Shown here: positions 10,372 through 20,916 of the stretch, piece after piece
Position numbering within the stretch: position 1 is the stretch's first letter
Layout: the number at the start of each line of letters is the position of its first letter
Source of the DNA: Phaeodactylum tricornutum CCAP 1055/1
Lineage: Eukaryota > Bacillariophyta > Bacillariophyceae > Surirellales > Neidiaceae
Assembly: GCF_000150955.2 (NCBI RefSeq)
Contig: NC_011676.1
Location: 62,001 to 126,000, forward strand
Direction of reading: 5' to 3'
Length of the DNA: 64,000 nucleotides
The notes under the pieces: model-generated
The model's input: the letters and a program-made list of their open reading frames with translations, nothing else
The model's database searches: none
Told to the model about the DNA's origin: nothing
Position numbers and translations under genes: made by a program

Positions 10372-11112
10372 CTACGAAAGTAGACCACGAGCAACTCCAC
10401 GGCAAGAATCGGGTGCATCGTGCGAGGCTGCCATTGCCTGTCGAACGGCATTTGGATCGGCAAACTGGCTTACTAGATCAGCGTGTGCCTCAATCAAATC
10501 CAAGGCGCAGGGGTCATCTAAGCCATCTTCCGTAAGCTTGATTTCACACCGAACTCCCTCGCGATCGTCTTCCATATCTGCCTCGTCGTATTCTCCAATT
10601 GGGTGGCAGGTGATGTGGAATCCGTTGTGGTGGACGTAGAATGCTTGAAATACAGGGTCCCATTTACGCACTCCGCGCGTCGCCATGCGCTCGCTCATTT
10701 GGTTGATATGATTCTCAAGCCAGTACGCTACATTGGCGTCTCTTGTGGTAGACCAGGTTTCGGCTTGGACCCCAACCTTGGCACCATCCTCATACAGATC
10801 CGTGACACTGCGGTTTAGGCCTCCGGCTTCCGACACATCCGCCAGACAGGGAATGTTGGCCATTCCGCGATTGCAAGGCGTGTGATTTACAGGTCCGTCC
10901 TCTCCGGAAGAAGATGGCACCAAACCTGGTCTCACATTGCCATCTTGGCCACTTGTGGAATTTTCAATGGCTTCGGGTCCATCGGCTGGGGATGCACTTT
11001 CGAAATGGCGGCGCAGTTTCTTTCGAAAATCTTTCGACAAGAACCCTCTCGCCCAAGACTCTTGGAGGGTCAAAGCACATAGACAACTAAGAAAAAGGAA
11101 AGCTATTTTCAT
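10372..11112 (-). CDS. Secreted cysteine-containing protein of unknown function
   Basis: 246 residues, single exon, ATG 11112. Residues 1-22 (MKIAFLFLSCLCALTLQESW) are a signal peptide. The mature part has six cysteines in short motifs (HTPC, IPC, ITC, VRC, DPC, DSC), consistent with three disulfides. It has three N-glycosylation sequons (NSTS, NHTP, NRSV), an acidic patch (EYDEADMEDDREG) and a basic stretch after the signal (RKKLRRHF). I do not recognise the family. Secretion is inferred from the signal peptide and the absence of other membrane segments. Confidence 0.8.
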   Translation of the reverse strand: MKIAFLFLSCLCALTLQESWARGFLSKDFRKKLRRHFESASPADGPEAIENSTSGQDGNVRPGLVPSSSGEDGPVNHTPCNRGMANIPCLADVSEAGGLNRSVTDLYEDGAKVGVQAETWSTTRDANVAYWLENHINQMSERMATRGVRKWDPVFQAFYVHHNGFHITCHPIGEYDEADMEDDREGVRCEIKLTEDGLDDPCALDLIEAHADLVSQFADPNAVRQAMAASHDAPDSCRGVARGLLS

Positions 11113-11747
11113 ATTTTGAAGATTGTGCTAGTTGAAAAGTGACGATGGCATTCTTTATGAGGATTCCGGAGATTTACCAAAGATAGAATAGCCTTTACCA
11201 TACTTACCATCGAAAAGACCCAAAGCAACGCGAAGCACCTCTTATTTCTCCGTATATGATCTAACCCTTCGCGTTCGGTCGTGCTTCTTTTTTTTTACAC
11301 ACTCACAAAACAATCGTGTTTGATTTGATTGACGAAAAGTGATTTCCTTACCGCAAGTTGTAGTATTTTACATTCGTTTCCGAGAGCTTATGGTTAGCTC
11401 GAAAAGGCTATTTGTGGTAGCCCTTCGATGTCGCAAATCCCGCGTTCATCGATTCGTGGGGAGACGACTGACAGTGAAAAATCGTTCGTATTTTCCCAGA
11501 GCGCAGACACCTATTTTACCAAAAGACAAGGTTTGCGACAATGGCGGTGACAAGAATTGGAACGTCTCTTGGTCAATCTACATAAACGCTTGTCGCAAGT
11601 TTTACTGCTCCGATCCATTGCCATCAAGACCGTTGCTCCCGATCATCTAGGCATTAACATCACGACGGCTCCCGAGTATCCAAGCAGCGACTTCACGACG
11701 ACTCATACACGACGACTAACACATACAGCAGACGGACCAGCGGCAAG
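11113..11747. promoter_or_regulatory. Divergent upstream region of the Cys protein and UBAC2-like genes
   Basis: 635 bp between divergent starts. Contains a T-rich run near 11288-11296. The open frame at 11339-11650 has no support. No known element identified. Confidence 0.35.
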
Positions 11748-12710
11748 ATGCCCTCGAACGATCCATTGTGGGCTGCCGCGTCGCCGAATCCGTCGACCTC
11801 TTCCTGGTTTGCGGGAGCGACGACGACAAAACTCCTCGTCATTCTTTCCGTGGTTGCGTACGGGACAATGCACACACAAAAGACGTTCCCCGCGTGGCAG
11901 TTTGATGCTCAACTGATTCGTGACGGACAATGGCACCGCTTATTCTCTTCCAAAGTTGCCTTTGGTACTCCGGGTACGGCACTCCTAGGCACGACGCTCG
12001 GCGTCCTATTCTCCCGACAGTTTGAACGTGAACTCGGTAGTAGGCGGTTCGTCTCGTTCGTTCTCTTTGTCCAAATTGTCGCCGTACTGTTGGAAGCGGG
12101 TTTGTTGGCCACCGCGTTTCCGTACCCTTGGCGGTACTCGGGACCCTACGCTCTTCTCGGCGCTGCCTTTCGCCTCTACCACGTCCATACACCCCGCCTA
12201 CATCCACGCTTTTTTGGAGTCCTCGGATTTTGGTGTTCCGAAAAGGCGGTCTACTATCTATGGATGCTGCAACTGACAGGGTCCGGCGGATACTCCACCG
12301 TTGGAGCTACGGCCACGGGATGGCTCGCCGCAGTTCTTTACACGCGTCTCGGTAGTACCAGCAGCAGTGGCATTGCCCATCTACCCACCGTTTTGGATAT
12401 TCCGGATTGGCTCGTGGCGTTATGGAAACCAATAGGAGATCGCGTCGGTGATGTTCCGCCGAGGTTGTTGGTTCCGCGCACGGCAGCGGCGGGGCGACCG
12501 GGCTTCGCGCCCGCACCCCATCCCATCTTTGGAGGGCAGCCGTTACCCCCGCCCGCTCCCACCGTACGTACTCCTGTCGTTGTTGAACCGGATCCAGCCG
12601 CCCGGGAACAACTTTTGCTCATGGGCTTTGACGCCGACGCCGTGGAGCAAGCCCTCCGGGAGACCCGGAACGACGTGAATCGAGCGGCGGATCGCCTACT
12701 CAACCAGTAA
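11748..12710 (+). CDS. UBAC2: UBAC2-like rhomboid/Derlin-fold membrane protein with C-terminal UBA domain
   Basis: 320 residues, single exon. The N-terminal 200 residues hold four to five hydrophobic segments (KLLVILSVVAYG; TPGTALLGTTLGVLF; FVSFVLFVQIVAVLLEAGLL; ALLGAAF; VGATATGWLAAVLY). The motif FERELGSRRFVSF matches the UBAC2 segment FERRYGSRKFASF. No rhomboid Ser-His dyad is evident, so it is an inactive rhomboid-like protein. A Pro-rich linker leads to a UBA domain at about 275-320 (REQLLLMGFDADAVEQALRETRNDVNRAA...), which binds ubiquitin. UBAC2 works at the endoplasmic reticulum in protein degradation. The N-terminus lacks a plastid presequence, so I favour host ER over the plastid periplastid ERAD. 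Confidence 0.88.
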   Translation: MPSNDPLWAAASPNPSTSSWFAGATTTKLLVILSVVAYGTMHTQKTFPAWQFDAQLIRDGQWHRLFSSKVAFGTPGTALLGTTLGVLFSRQFERELGSRRFVSFVLFVQIVAVLLEAGLLATAFPYPWRYSGPYALLGAAFRLYHVHTPRLHPRFFGVLGFWCSEKAVYYLWMLQLTGSGGYSTVGATATGWLAAVLYTRLGSTSSSGIAHLPTVLDIPDWLVALWKPIGDRVGDVPPRLLVPRTAAAGRPGFAPAPHPIFGGQPLPPPAPTVRTPVVVEPDPAAREQLLLMGFDADAVEQALRETRNDVNRAADRLLNQ

Positions 12711-12924
12711 ACGCCACTGTATCTAATATCCACTACTCCACCTTTACGACTACTCTAGCAAAGAACGCTACTATTGCTACTGCTGGTCTGGCTACATCGC
12801 TAGTTGGCTCGTTGTGCCGCACGGGATACATTGTACGATTTGATATTCCGCCGTTAGGATCAATCATCAAAATGCGTTAGTTGTTACCGGCAACAGATTT
12901 ACACTTTCCTTCACTAGAGTCGGT

Positions 12925-12941
12925 TGTGTGTGTGTGTGTGT
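12925..12941. repeat. GT dinucleotide microsatellite
   Basis: About eight GT units just beyond the 3' end of the phytoene desaturase gene. Confidence 0.9.
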
Positions 12942-12942
12942 A

Positions 12943-14817
12943 CTAGGCTTCCACGAATTGACTAGGATCAACGTCCCGAAGCAAGGCTTTGTTTTCCGTC
13001 CCGAGCACGGCGCCACCGCCAAAGGCAATCGCACCTTGTCCCTTGACTCCGGCCGGTGGACGCGCCACGTGCGTTTGCGCCTTTTGCACAATTTCATCCC
13101 GCACGGGTTTGTTGGCGAGTTCGGGTGCGGGTAGGTTGGCCGCCTTGCGGGCCAATACTTCGGCGGCGAGCTTGCCCCCGAGGACGGCGCCTTCCATGGA
13201 TCCCAGAAACTTTTGTGACGTCCAGTCCCCGGCCAGCGTGAAATTGTCAATTGGAGTGGTTTGACTCGGGCGGTACTTGTTGCGGCCGGGAATGGCGGCG
13301 TAGACCGAGCGGGGCACCTTGACCACGGCGTATTTGCGAAGTTTGGCCTCACCGTTGGGGCCCTGGTTCTTGGTGGCCGGCCAGGTGGGATCAGCGGCGA
13401 TTTCGGTGGGGAAGAGTCGGGCCAGTTCGCCCATGGTCGCGTCGATGATTTCTTCGTCCGTCTTGGCAATCCAATTCACGTTACCACCGGCGAGAGGACT
13501 GCACGGGGCAAAGACGAGCTCGAGCATGGAAGCGGATTCGTCGTAGTATTCCTTGCAGGTGACGCTCATGTCGGCGTAAACGGACAGCAGCGGCGAGCGG
13601 GAAAAGCACAAGTGATCGACGGCTTTGAGTTTGCGATCGAACCACATGTGGAGGTTAATGACGGGAATGCCTTCGAGTTCGTCGAATTGACGAAAGTAGG
13701 GCATTGTTTGCCACTTTTCGGGCAACATGCGTTTGACAATATCCACGGGCATGGCGGACACGTATTCGTCGGCAACGACCTTTTCTCCGGACCGCATCAG
13801 GAGGTAATCGACACTACCGTCTTCGCGGGTGACGATTTCTTGCACGGGGGAATTGAGGTTGACTTGACCGCCACGGGCTTGAATGTGTTCGACCATGGGT
13901 GCACAGAGCCGGTCGGGCTGATTGCCGTCGAGAAAGGCCATTTGGAGGCCGTTGTCTTCGTTCAAAAAGCGATTCATGGCGGTCAAAACGACCGTCATAC
14001 TCAATTTGTCGGGATCAATGAAATCGAGTGCCTTGGCCATGCTGATAAAGACTTCTTCGTTGATGCGTTCGGGCATCCCGTACTTGCGCATAAAGTCGAG
14101 GACGGAGAGTTCGTCCTGTTCGTCGATAAAGTCTTGTCCGCGTACGAGCATGGGCAGTAGCGGGGGAGCCGTCTGTATTTTCTCCGGCAAAGTGAGCATT
14201 TTCTGGTTCATGAGAATAGCGAGTCCGAAATTGAAGGGTGCGGGTATGCCGGGAATGAAATCAAAGGTTGTGAATTCTCCGGGTAGTTCCTGCATGGCAA
14301 AGATCATTTTGTGCACCTTCCACTGGAGACGATCGTGAATATCAAGTTCGGCAAAGAGATTCATCATATTCGGGTAGGCACCAAAGAAAATGTGTAGTCC
14401 GGTTTCGATCCAGTCTCCGTCGGCATCTTGCCAAGCGGAGACCTTGCCGCCGAGGACGTCCCGTGCTTCGTAGACGACGGGTTGGTGTCCGGCGTCGGCG
14501 AGGTACTTGGCACAGGCGAGACCGGACAAGCCACCGCCAATGATGGCTACCTTCTTGCGTGATTCTGGCGACGGTGCCTTGAGTGTCGTGGAGAAGGAGT
14601 GCGACAAATCACGATAAAAACGGTAATTGTCCGTATCTTCCAAATTGGGTTTGGGGAAATCCTTCATGACGAGTCGGGAAGCACCGTGGGGCACGGATAA
14701 GCGCGTGTGCGGGGCAAAGGCGTGGGTTGTTGTCATCGTTGTCGTCGTGAGGGTTGTGGTAATGGATGCGGACAGCAGCAGGAACCATGACGACCCTGTC
14801 TTATAGTGAAACATCAT
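12943..14817 (-). CDS. PDS: Phytoene desaturase, plastid
   Basis: 624 residues, single exon, ATG 14817. The enzyme desaturates 15-cis-phytoene to zeta-carotene in the plastid with FAD and plastoquinone, feeding carotenoid and fucoxanthin synthesis. Residues 12-31 form a signal peptide, followed by AFAP at 33-36. This is the diatom cleavage motif with Phe at +1 that routes proteins through four membranes. The FAD dinucleotide-binding loop [15 protein letters not shown] starts near residue 92. The C-terminal carotenoid-oxidase signature [20 protein letters not shown] is intact. The length fits plant and algal PDS plus the bipartite presequence. Inhibitor-sensitive Arg and Leu positions known in other PDS proteins were not assigned here. 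It is divergent from the PsbP-like gene. Confidence 0.96.
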   Translation of the reverse strand: MMFHYKTGSSWFLLLSASITTTLTTTTMTTTHAFAPHTRLSVPHGASRLVMKDFPKPNLEDTDNYRFYRDLSHSFSTTLKAPSPESRKKVAIIGGGLSGLACAKYLADAGHQPVVYEARDVLGGKVSAWQDADGDWIETGLHIFFGAYPNMMNLFAELDIHDRLQWKVHKMIFAMQELPGEFTTFDFIPGIPAPFNFGLAILMNQKMLTLPEKIQTAPPLLPMLVRGQDFIDEQDELSVLDFMRKYGMPERINEEVFISMAKALDFIDPDKLSMTVVLTAMNRFLNEDNGLQMAFLDGNQPDRLCAPMVEHIQARGGQVNLNSPVQEIVTREDGSVDYLLMRSGEKVVADEYVSAMPVDIVKRMLPEKWQTMPYFRQFDELEGIPVINLHMWFDRKLKAVDHLCFSRSPLLSVYADMSVTCKEYYDESASMLELVFAPCSPLAGGNVNWIAKTDEEIIDATMGELARLFPTEIAADPTWPATKNQGPNGEAKLRKYAVVKVPRSVYAAIPGRNKYRPSQTTPIDNFTLAGDWTSQKFLGSMEGAVLGGKLAAEVLARKAANLPAPELANKPVRDEIVQKAQTHVARPPAGVKGQGAIAFGGGAVLGTENKALLRDVDPSQFVEA

Positions 14818-15702
14818 CCCTTGATCGTGACTCCGGAGTTTAGATTATAGATGAACTGCAAGGTTTGTTGGCTGGTTGGACAAAGAAAGACCAACACAAC
14901 AACAACACAAACACGGGCAACGACACGAACGATACCAAATGGAATCAGAAGAACTGGCGTTGGCGATTTCGACTTTTGGATAGTTGCGAAAGAGGAGGAC
15001 AACAAACACCAAACGGTAGCGACAACAATGACTATTTGTGTATACGTGTGGGAGTGAATATCTAGTATACGTATGTAGGTATACTGACCAGTCAACGTGC
15101 CGAGAGACGAAAAGGATGGGCCCATTCCGTTCCGCAACCCCCAACAAACACCAACGCACTCACAGTCACCCCCATCGGTTCCCCGTCGTGTCACTATCAG
15201 AAGAGTCACCCACACACACAGTCACCCATCATCGCACGGTTCGATGCCAAACTCCCGTCACGGAAGGAAAAGAGTCAGTCGAACCGAAAACACACCCATC
15301 AACATTCAAGATTCCTTTCGTCTGTCTATACTAAGAGACAAAAAAGGAACTTCAAGAATACGGTATCTTGAAACGGTATACAGCAGATTAGGAAGCAACT
15401 ATCGGTCTGGCTGTGTACCGAACGTACGTCACAGCACCCGGACCCCATGTCCCTCGTCAACCCCTCTCTTGTATACCTAGATAGGGGTTCTCCAGGCCCT
15501 CGACCGTTTCCCAAACCATGGGCGACTCTTCCACAACATGCCATATATTCTTTGGGAGCTGAAACATTGCCGTTGGCCATTCGAACACCCCCAACTGCCT
15601 TGCCGACTTACCTACCCTACCTGTTGTAAATTCAATACGATACCGGCGCGGCGCTTGTGGACAGACGGATCTACAGTGTTTCTTTTGTGGATTCGGTAGA
15701 GC
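14818..15702. promoter_or_regulatory. Shared upstream region of PDS and PsbP-like genes
   Basis: 885 bp between the divergent starts of two plastid-protein genes. It is rich in CA/AC runs (CACACACACAG near 15211; CAACACAACAACAACACAAACACG near 14894). No coding support. A common light-responsive control is possible but not shown. Confidence 0.45.
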
Positions 15703-16611
15703 ATGAAGACTCGTTTTGTTGGCACGCACTTGTGGTGCTGGTGGTGGTATCTGACTCTGTATACGGGGAGCATGCACGGGAAAAATCCAGTGGGCGTCGT
15801 ACAGGCGTATATCGTCGCACCCGCAAGGGATTCGACTTGGATGAGATCGAGACGACGAACACTACGATCCAGAGCAAGGTCCTTCGGGCCGTGCCCCGGA
15901 CTTTTCGAGCGGTTCAATGCCGAGACGGACACGGAGTATGGCCCACACGGCAGTGACAGTCGGCCCGTACTCGTTACGCGACGAAACTTTCTACCTACCA
16001 GTCTCGGCATTTGGGGGGCGACGGTTTGGGCGACTCCCACGCTCGTCCGGGCCACTACAGACGACGACGGCGACAGTATCAACAACAACCCAATGTTGTA
16101 TACCAAACGCACCCCAAACTACGCGTACGAATTTCAACCACCTTCCAATTTCCAAGCCGGCAACAAGCCACTCAAAACACACTTGGACGAAGCCAACTTT
16201 GCGTCGTCGTCATCGTCCGCGGCGACGTACAAAAAGGGGTACCAGTTCGGTATCACCGTGGACCCCGTCCGTATCCAGTCACTCGCCGATTTTGGTACAC
16301 CCGAAGAGGTGGCGGCCAAGGTGGTCCTGGCCGAACTCAAACGTGACGGCGTCTTTGATGTTACCCTGATGCGGGATCCTGTGGCGACCGTAGCGCCCCG
16401 TACCAACCGCAGCAGCCAAGCATCCTCGTACTACCAACTGGATTATTTGAGCGTCGGGAAACGCGGTCCGAAACGCTTCGTGGCCAAATTTTACATTGCC
16501 GATCAAATGCTGTATGCACTCACGGCACAGTGTTTGGCGGACGACTACGAGACCGTACAAACGGAACTACTCGCCGCGGTGGACAGTTTTCGAATCGTCG
16601 ACAAGCAATAG
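15703..16611 (+). CDS. PsbP-domain protein of the thylakoid lumen (TAT substrate)
   Basis: 302 residues, single exon, ATG 15703. The targeting looks tripartite. Residues 1-36 are a signal peptide ending VVQA, then Tyr (an aromatic +1, allowed in diatom plastid import). A basic transit region follows. Then comes a twin-arginine lumenal signal, TRRNFLPTS at 92-100, with hydrophobic core GIWGATVWA and cleavage after VRA (115-117). The mature part is a PsbP fold: YEFQPPSNFQ, GYQFGITVDPVRIQSLADFGTPEEVAAKVV, YYQLDYLSVGKRG, LYALTAQCLADDYE, VDSFRI. Family members stabilise the oxygen-evolving complex or act as PSI/NDH assembly factors. The divergent sequence suggests a PPD-type paralog rather than PsbP itself. 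Confidence 0.88.
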   Translation: MKTRFVGTHLWCWWWYLTLYTGSMHGKNPVGVVQAYIVAPARDSTWMRSRRRTLRSRARSFGPCPGLFERFNAETDTEYGPHGSDSRPVLVTRRNFLPTSLGIWGATVWATPTLVRATTDDDGDSINNNPMLYTKRTPNYAYEFQPPSNFQAGNKPLKTHLDEANFASSSSSAATYKKGYQFGITVDPVRIQSLADFGTPEEVAAKVVLAELKRDGVFDVTLMRDPVATVAPRTNRSSQASSYYQLDYLSVGKRGPKRFVAKFYIADQMLYALTAQCLADDYETVQTELLAAVDSFRIVDKQ

Positions 16612-16792
16612 CTACAACGTTGTGCGTTGACTGTGCCGGACACGCCCGTGCCGAAAACCGGGATCTTACTCCAACCCAATTCAATCGAGAGTGCAGTTCC
16701 TCCTCCAGCGCGCGTGCACATACACACGTCTCGGCTACCAAAAACACTGCTAGACAAAAACGCAAGTAAATCATAATGAAACTAGTCCAAGG

Positions 16793-17338
16793 TTATACCA
16801 GTTCCACTTGGGCACCAATTTCTTCCAGTTTGGCCTTGAGTTCTTCCGCTAGTTCCGGCTTGAGATCCTTTTGTATGGTTTTCGGAGCACCTTCCACCAA
16901 TTCTTTGGCTTCTTTCAGTCCCAATCCGGCAATCGACCGAACTTCCTTGATCACTTTGATCTTGGCCTTGGCGTCGTATCCAACGAGTTTCAAATCAAAC
17001 ACGGTCTTGGCCGCCGGAGCGGCTTCCGGACTGACGGCGTTGCTCGCCGCCGCACCGCTGCCGCCGCGTTTCCCACCGAATCCACGGTAGTAGAATTCGT
17101 TTTCGTAAAAGGTCCGACCCAGAATCGTATTAATTTCGTGGCTGAGTTGAATCACGTCCTGTTTCGAACAATTCGCCGTGATGCTTTCGAACAGGGTCTG
17201 CGCTTGAGCCGAGGCGAATTCCGGAGTGGGTGAAGCCTTCGCCGGTGCGGACGACGACGACGACAACGACCGGACACACCGACCGACGCGCATCGGCCCT
17301 GACAATCGTCGGAACAGACTACGCGGGGTAGCTTGCAT
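16793..17338 (-). CDS. Mitochondrial ribosomal protein L7/L12, copy 1
   Basis: 181 residues from ATG 17338. The frame stays open upstream to 17605, but [20 protein letters not shown] is a classical mitochondrial presequence and the better start. Residues about 50-85 ([27 protein letters not shown]) correspond to the L12 dimerisation helices. A Gly/Ala/Ser-rich hinge follows, then the C-terminal factor-binding domain ([38 protein letters not shown]), about 70 residues and complete. L7/L12 forms the ribosomal stalk that recruits translation GTPases. It is one of three paralogs within 7.3 kb; its 3' end faces that of the PsbP-like gene. Confidence 0.9.
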   Translation of the reverse strand: MQATPRSLFRRLSGPMRVGRCVRSLSSSSSAPAKASPTPEFASAQAQTLFESITANCSKQDVIQLSHEINTILGRTFYENEFYYRGFGGKRGGSGAAASNAVSPEAAPAAKTVFDLKLVGYDAKAKIKVIKEVRSIAGLGLKEAKELVEGAPKTIQKDLKPELAEELKAKLEEIGAQVELV

Positions 17339-18102
17339 GATTCTTCTACGATACGATGGAATCGATTCACTGGGAATGAACGAACGAACGAACGCACTAA
17401 ATGTTCTTCCCAGACGAAAACGTGAAGGACGCACTTGTTTACGTTTCACTCCAAACGATTCGCAGCATATGGGTTTGGACGCGCCTGTGGATTTAAGATT
17501 GGTTACCTCCGGGTGTATCCCATCGTGTCGACACCGCGTTTTCCTCCAGCTCGTCCGAATAGTTCCCCACACCCATTTTAGGAAACTCGAAATGCTACAT
17601 TCCATGAGAGATTCCCTGCCATCATTTTCGGAACGACTTCGAATGTTCGTAAAGGCCGGTCCCTCGAACTATCCGAGATATGCCCCCGAGCGTCTGAATT
17701 TTTGGAATATATGTAACCGTGCGTGACCACAATCGGAAACTTAAACCGAACGACGACTCGGAAGGAACCTGGGTTTGACCGGACTCTGGAAGAGAGACTC
17801 TCTACCACCGAGCTAAAGTAGAATGGAGTCGAGTCGTTATAAATGTCTCGGTCGGTTTCACAGTCAACCCAATGTTACAGTTGCATTGTAACCTCTCACT
17901 AGCTAGATCGAGCTCTTCGTTCCAGTATCCCGACACCAATCGTTCCCAAACGTGGTGACCAATAACTCCTAAAAGATACTTTCTCTGACATTAGCAATTA
18001 GTGAAGGGTCGACCCTCACGCACAGTGCGAAATTTGTGGCATCATTCCGACCGTTTCGGAGTATTTCGGTTGTTGGTTTGTTGAACTATCGTCATCATCG
18101 TC
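17339..18102. promoter_or_regulatory. Divergent upstream region of L7/L12 copy 1 and the first DUF5060 gene
   Basis: 764 bp. Between about 17764 and 17822 on the minus strand there is a tRNA-like A-box (TAGCTCGGTGGTAGAG), but no matching T-loop or acceptor stem. Otherwise no feature recognised. Confidence 0.4.
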
Positions 18103-20916
18103 ATGGTGCCACGGATTCCAATCATCTTGGTGTTCGCAGGGTGGCTGGGCGTGTTGTCGACCACTGCCCAACGCCTGACAAGCTTTACGCTCATCAACGC
18201 CCAAACCAATCAACCAATTGGACTCATTGAGGACAACGACCTCATTGATGTCCAAGCCGTGGGAGCGTCCGCCTTGAGTTTGCGCGCCAATATTAACAAC
18301 AACACAACCAGTGTTGGTTCGGTTCGATTCTTCATCAACGGCGAAACAAGCGCGGTAGAGAACGTAGTGCCGTACGCCTTGGGTGGGGATACGGACGGAA
18401 ACTACAACGCCGTCCCTGCCCTCGTGACGCCTGGATCGGTCATGGTGCGAGCCACACTCTGGAGTGGGCCGGACGGCACCGGAGATCAACTGCAATCGGT
18501 AACCCTCACATTGCAAGTGTTTGTTGCGGGTAACGCAGACGTGCCGACACTGTCGCCCAATACGGTAGCGGCATCCACCGGTGGCGACGTTGGAAGATAT
18601 CCCGCCAGTCCGGAAGGAACTGTGTCTGGTGTTCGGCAGGTGTGGCACAAGGTGACTCTGGGCTTTGTCGGACCAAATGCCAGCGAAACCGCCACTCCGA
18701 ATCCCTTTACCGATTATCGACTGGACGTTACGTTTACGAGTTTGGACTCGCCCCAGTCCTTTACGGTCCCGGGCTACTACGCCGCGGACGGAAACGCCGC
18801 CAATACCGGCGCGTCGTCTGGTGCCGTGTGGCTCGTACACTTTGCTCCCGACCTTGACGGGAACTGGGCCTGGGAAGCCAACTTTACCACCGGCACCCTC
18901 GTGGCCCAGTACGGAGACGGCAGCTCGGCCGGGTTTTTCGACGGGGCGTCCGGGAATTTCTCCGTCGCTACCAGTAACAAGAAAGGTCGAGACTTTCGTG
19001 CCCGAGGGCGACTCCAGTACGTCGGTGAGCATCATCTCAAATTCCCCAACGGCGAATGGTTCCTCAAGGCCGGCGCCGATAGTCCGGAAAACTTTTTGGC
19101 TTACGAGGATTTCGACAATACTCCCAATCAAGGGGGGAGGCGCAAGTCGTGGGCTCCCCACACGCAAGACTATACCGAGGGAGATCCCACTTGGGCCGGG
19201 GGTAAGGGGAAAGGAATGATTGGAGGTACGTACAGGGAGAAGATTGAAATGAAGCGGTACGGAGTTTACGTGGAACATGCGATACCTAACTCGTCCCGTT
19301 TGCTCCTCCGCCATCAAGCGCTCAATTACCTGGCGAACAAGGGTATGAACGCGTTTAGCTTTTTACCAATGAACATCGAAGGTGACGACAAAAACGTGTT
19401 TCCGTACGTTTCCGATGCCGCTGGGGAAGACCGAATGCGGATAGACGTTTCGAAAACGGCTCAGTGGGAGGTTGTATTTGAGCACGCGGATCATTTGGGG
19501 CTCTTTTTGCACTTCAAAACGCAAGAGACAGAGAACGATCGATTGTTGGACAACGGAAGCTTGGGCGACGAACGACGACTGTACTATCGCGAGCTCGTCG
19601 CGCGCTTTGGTCATCATCTTGCTTTGAACTGGAATTTGGGCGAGGAAAACAGAAATACGGATATGCAACGGAAAGCCTATACCGACTACTTCAAAGAAAT
19701 TGATCCCTACCAGCACCCAGTTGTCGTACACACATTTCCGCGACAAAAAGAAGCAATCTACGCTGATTTACTTGGCTACTCTACTTTTGACGGGGCCTCG
19801 TTGCAATCTAGTCCACAACTTGTGTTTAATGACACTCTCGAGTGGCGGACCCGATCAGCTGCGGCTGGTCGGAAATGGGTCGTGGCAAATGACGAGCAAG
19901 GAGATGCTCAGACCGGAGTTGCTCCAGATGACGTGGATCCGACTCACGACGGCATCCGAGAAAACGTGCTCTGGGGAAATCTCATGGCCGGTGGTGCCGG
20001 AGTAGAGTATTACTTCGGTTATCGATACGCCAACTCGGATTTGACCTGTGAAGACTGGCGCAGTCGCGATGCCATGTGGGATCTTTCACGATACGCACTC
20101 GAATTCTTCCAGAACAATACTATTGAATTCTGGAAAATGTCGAACGCCAATGATCGAGTCTCCAATGGATGGTGTCTAGCTCACGAGGACGGTACAATGA
20201 TGGTGGTATATTTGATTGACGGAGGGACCGCGTCTATCGATCTCGCAGGATCTACAGGCACAACCTATACCTCCAAATGGTTCAATCCTCGTACAGGAGG
20301 AGCTTTACAGGATGGTTCCGTGCGCAGTTTGAATGTTGGAGGTACCCAATCTCTAGGAAATGCTCCCGACGGTGCTCCCGGAGATTGGGTGGTACTGATA
20401 ACCCTGGACGCCGCCTTTGTTACCCCTGCTCCAGTCAATCAACCTACTTCAAGTCCGGTTGTATTTCCAACACAGAATTCTACACAGCCACCAGTGGTAA
20501 ACGCAAGCAGTGTGCCAACCGTAAGCCCCATCAGCGAATCTGTCCCATCCGCTGCTCCAGTCGCAGCACCTATCCGTGCCCCCACAACGGCTACCCCCAT
20601 ATTGGCGCCTACCAATCTCCCAACGGCATTGCCGTCATCAAGCGCTACAACGGTAAGTTCACATGAGGCAACAAGTGACAGACCCAGTGTTTACCGAGGT
20701 GATATACCCAGCGACGTCTCGAGCGCTCTTGTGAGCGACGGGGCGAACAATGTTCCTTGTTTTCTTTCCACGAAAAGCTTTAGCTTACCCACCGCCCTTT
20801 TATTTCCCAACTCTAAGCAGTCTCTCAGGCCAACTACACTGACATCCTCCGCTTTCTCCGCAACAAAAAAGCTCCACCCTATTTTTTACTTGGCAATGCT
20901 TTTCTTGTCTTGGTAA
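18103..20916 (+). CDS. Secreted DUF5060/DUF4038-type glycoside-hydrolase-like protein, copy 1
   Basis: Exons 18103-19225 and 19319-20916 (intron 93 nt, GTACGT...CAAG, phase 1). The intron is inferred because copy 3 has one at the same site; it is a multiple of three with no stop, so the unspliced frame reads through. Signal peptide at 1-22 (...LSTTAQ). Then an Ig-like domain (SFTLINAQTNQPI...), DUF5060 (about 165-300; PFTDYRLDVTF, VPGYYAADGNAAN), a TIM-barrel-like region (LQYVGEHHLKFPNGEWFLKAG; LALNWNLGEENR; WVVANDEQGD; ENVLWGNLMAGGAGVEY) and a collagen-binding-like beta domain (KWFNPRTGGALQDGSV). A Ser/Pro/Thr stalk and a short hydrophobic C-terminus suggest a GPI or membrane anchor. Related proteins are known from marine bacteria. 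This is the only copy of three that keeps NLGEEN, so it is the likeliest active enzyme. Its substrate, presumably a polysaccharide, is unknown. Confidence 0.83.
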   Translation: MVPRIPIILVFAGWLGVLSTTAQRLTSFTLINAQTNQPIGLIEDNDLIDVQAVGASALSLRANINNNTTSVGSVRFFINGETSAVENVVPYALGGDTDGNYNAVPALVTPGSVMVRATLWSGPDGTGDQLQSVTLTLQVFVAGNADVPTLSPNTVAASTGGDVGRYPASPEGTVSGVRQVWHKVTLGFVGPNASETATPNPFTDYRLDVTFTSLDSPQSFTVPGYYAADGNAANTGASSGAVWLVHFAPDLDGNWAWEANFTTGTLVAQYGDGSSAGFFDGASGNFSVATSNKKGRDFRARGRLQYVGEHHLKFPNGEWFLKAGADSPENFLAYEDFDNTPNQGGRRKSWAPHTQDYTEGDPTWAGGKGKGMIGGTYREKIEMKRYGVYVEHAIPNSSRLLLRHQALNYLANKGMNAFSFLPMNIEGDDKNVFPYVSDAAGEDRMRIDVSKTAQWEVVFEHADHLGLFLHFKTQETENDRLLDNGSLGDERRLYYRELVARFGHHLALNWNLGEENRNTDMQRKAYTDYFKEIDPYQHPVVVHTFPRQKEAIYADLLGYSTFDGASLQSSPQLVFNDTLEWRTRSAAAGRKWVVANDEQGDAQTGVAPDDVDPTHDGIRENVLWGNLMAGGAGVEYYFGYRYANSDLTCEDWRSRDAMWDLSRYALEFFQNNTIEFWKMSNANDRVSNGWCLAHEDGTMMVVYLIDGGTASIDLAGSTGTTYTSKWFNPRTGGALQDGSVRSLNVGGTQSLGNAPDGAPGDWVVLITLDAAFVTPAPVNQPTSSPVVFPTQNSTQPPVVNASSVPTVSPISESVPSAAPVAAPIRAPTTATPILAPTNLPTALPSSSATTVSSHEATSDRPSVYRGDIPSDVSSALVSDGANNVPCFLSTKSFSLPTALLFPNSKQSLRPTTLTSSAFSATKKLHPIFYLAMLFLSW

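Noticed and set aside
13261-14160. 299-residue frame antisense to phytoene desaturase
   Set aside because: Exact antisense of a strongly conserved gene; rich in Gly/His/Phe as expected from the reverse strand of biased codons.
17338-17605. Upstream extension of L7/L12 copy 1 by 89 codons
   Set aside because: The internal Met opens a classical mitochondrial presequence; the extension has no such property.
17764-17822. tRNA-like A-box on the minus strand (TAGCTCGGTGGTAGAG)
   Set aside because: No T-loop (GGTTCRANNCC), poor anticodon stem and no acceptor pairing; probably chance or a long-dead tRNA.
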